A stretch of 27,694 nucleotides of DNA from Pleurotus djamor (lineage: Eukaryota > Basidiomycota > Agaricomycetes > Agaricales > Pleurotaceae): the NCBI GenBank assembly GCA_029747585.1, contig JAPEVF010000609.1:1-27694 (forward strand), written 5' to 3'. The stretch's first letter is position 1. Each line of letters starts with the position of its first letter. A program made the translations under genes and the position numbers. The notes under the pieces are model-generated. The model was not told where the DNA came from. It saw only the letters and a program-made list of their open reading frames with translations, and ran no database searches. Below are positions 27,294 to 27,694 of the stretch, one piece after another.

Positions 27294-27694
27294 ATGCCTA
27301 GTCGCAAAAGTCCCCCCGCGTCTGCGTCTGCTAACAGTGTTGCTCACTCCTCCGTTGGCACACGTCGTAGTTCCCTCCTCTCTGAGAGTACACACCGCTC
27401 CTCATCTTCACGCTCACGCAGGTCTGATGCTGCCGTTGAAGGTATCTCTTATCTCCCCCCCAATGGTCATTGATATCGACTACTCCCCTGTATTTTAGCT
27501 TTGACAGAGACGTTCCGGCGCGCGGGCCTCTCTTCTCAGCAAGCCCTGATGCTGTCCGCAAGCTTCGCCCAGTATGCTTGTGACACTGCAGCAGCCAACG
27601 CGTCTTCCTCTCCAACGCCGTCTTCGCCCTCTATCTCCTCCCTTTCCTCCCTCTCCTCCTATGACCCAGTTACCTCGCCAGTCTTTGTTCGTCC
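27294..27694 (+). CDS. Ser-rich protein, 5' end only (runs off the window)
   Basis: Exon 1 is 27294-27441 and exon 2 starts at 27499; the 57-bp intron has GTATCT and TTTTAG ends and keeps phase. The first 50 residues are rich in Ser and Arg (MPSRKSPPASASANS, HRSSSSRSRRSD), probably disordered and possibly phosphorylated. Exon 2 opens with a short amphipathic segment (ETFRRAGLSSQQALMLSASF) and then a long Ser/Pro run. No domain can be named from the visible 114 residues. It continues past 27694. Confidence 0.55.

Overview
The window is nuclear DNA of a filamentous basidiomycete, most likely an Agaricomycete (mushroom class). Genes are cut by many introns of about 50-65 bp with CTRAY-like branch sites. 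There is a tandem pair of CYP63-like cytochrome P450 genes, a Ty1/Copia retrotransposon of fungal type, and several small proteins of kinds familiar only from mushroom genomes: a stand-alone RNase H1 N-terminal-like protein, an AT-hook/bZIP-like protein, and a homeodomain-like protein with a SUMO-interacting motif. Splice structures were assembled by hand from reading frame, splice sites and paralogue comparison, not from transcripts. Two single ambiguous bases (22365, 26105) show this is a draft assembly.

Layout. 1-1090: a degenerate repeat stretch, then the 5' part of a Gly/Met-rich gene cut by an LTR. 1091-7142: a full-length Copia element with 296-bp LTRs differing at one base, tRNA-iMet anticodon-type primer site, one intact 1750-codon gag-pol frame and a polypurine tract. 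7143-9264: a P450 gene lacking its first three exons but otherwise open. 9867-12428: a second P450 with 17 in-frame exons whose last codons are replaced by the LTR of another Copia copy. 12429-13541: that copy, truncated within gag and 98.9% identical to the first. 13542-19444: gene-poor DNA with weak small-gene candidates and two copies of a diverged repeat. 19489-21048: two convergent small genes (RNase H1-N-like on plus, AT-hook/bZIP-like on minus). 21384-24369: a duplicated uncharacterised gene pair plus the 3' exons of a gene ending in a zinc-binding-like tail. 24628-25938: three 27-bp repeats forming tandem 6-codon upstream frames, then a 5-exon homeodomain-like/SIM gene. 26269-27694: one candidate gene with a possible in-frame stop and the 5' end of a Ser-rich gene that leaves the window.

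How the parts relate. The Copia elements have reshaped the left half. The full-length element has a Gly/Met-rich gene on one side and P450 intron 3 on the other, with no target-site duplication. This is the footprint of recombination between two elements, or of an assembly join through a repeat. The P450 pair is a head-to-tail duplication in which one copy has lost its 5' end and the other its 3' end. The right half is a cluster of small lineage-restricted genes. The divergent promoter between the AT-hook gene and the first duplicated gene carries a tandem ATAAAGGTCAG motif that also occurs in the two dispersed repeats near 16.2 and 17.5 kb. No tRNA, rRNA or CRISPR array was seen.
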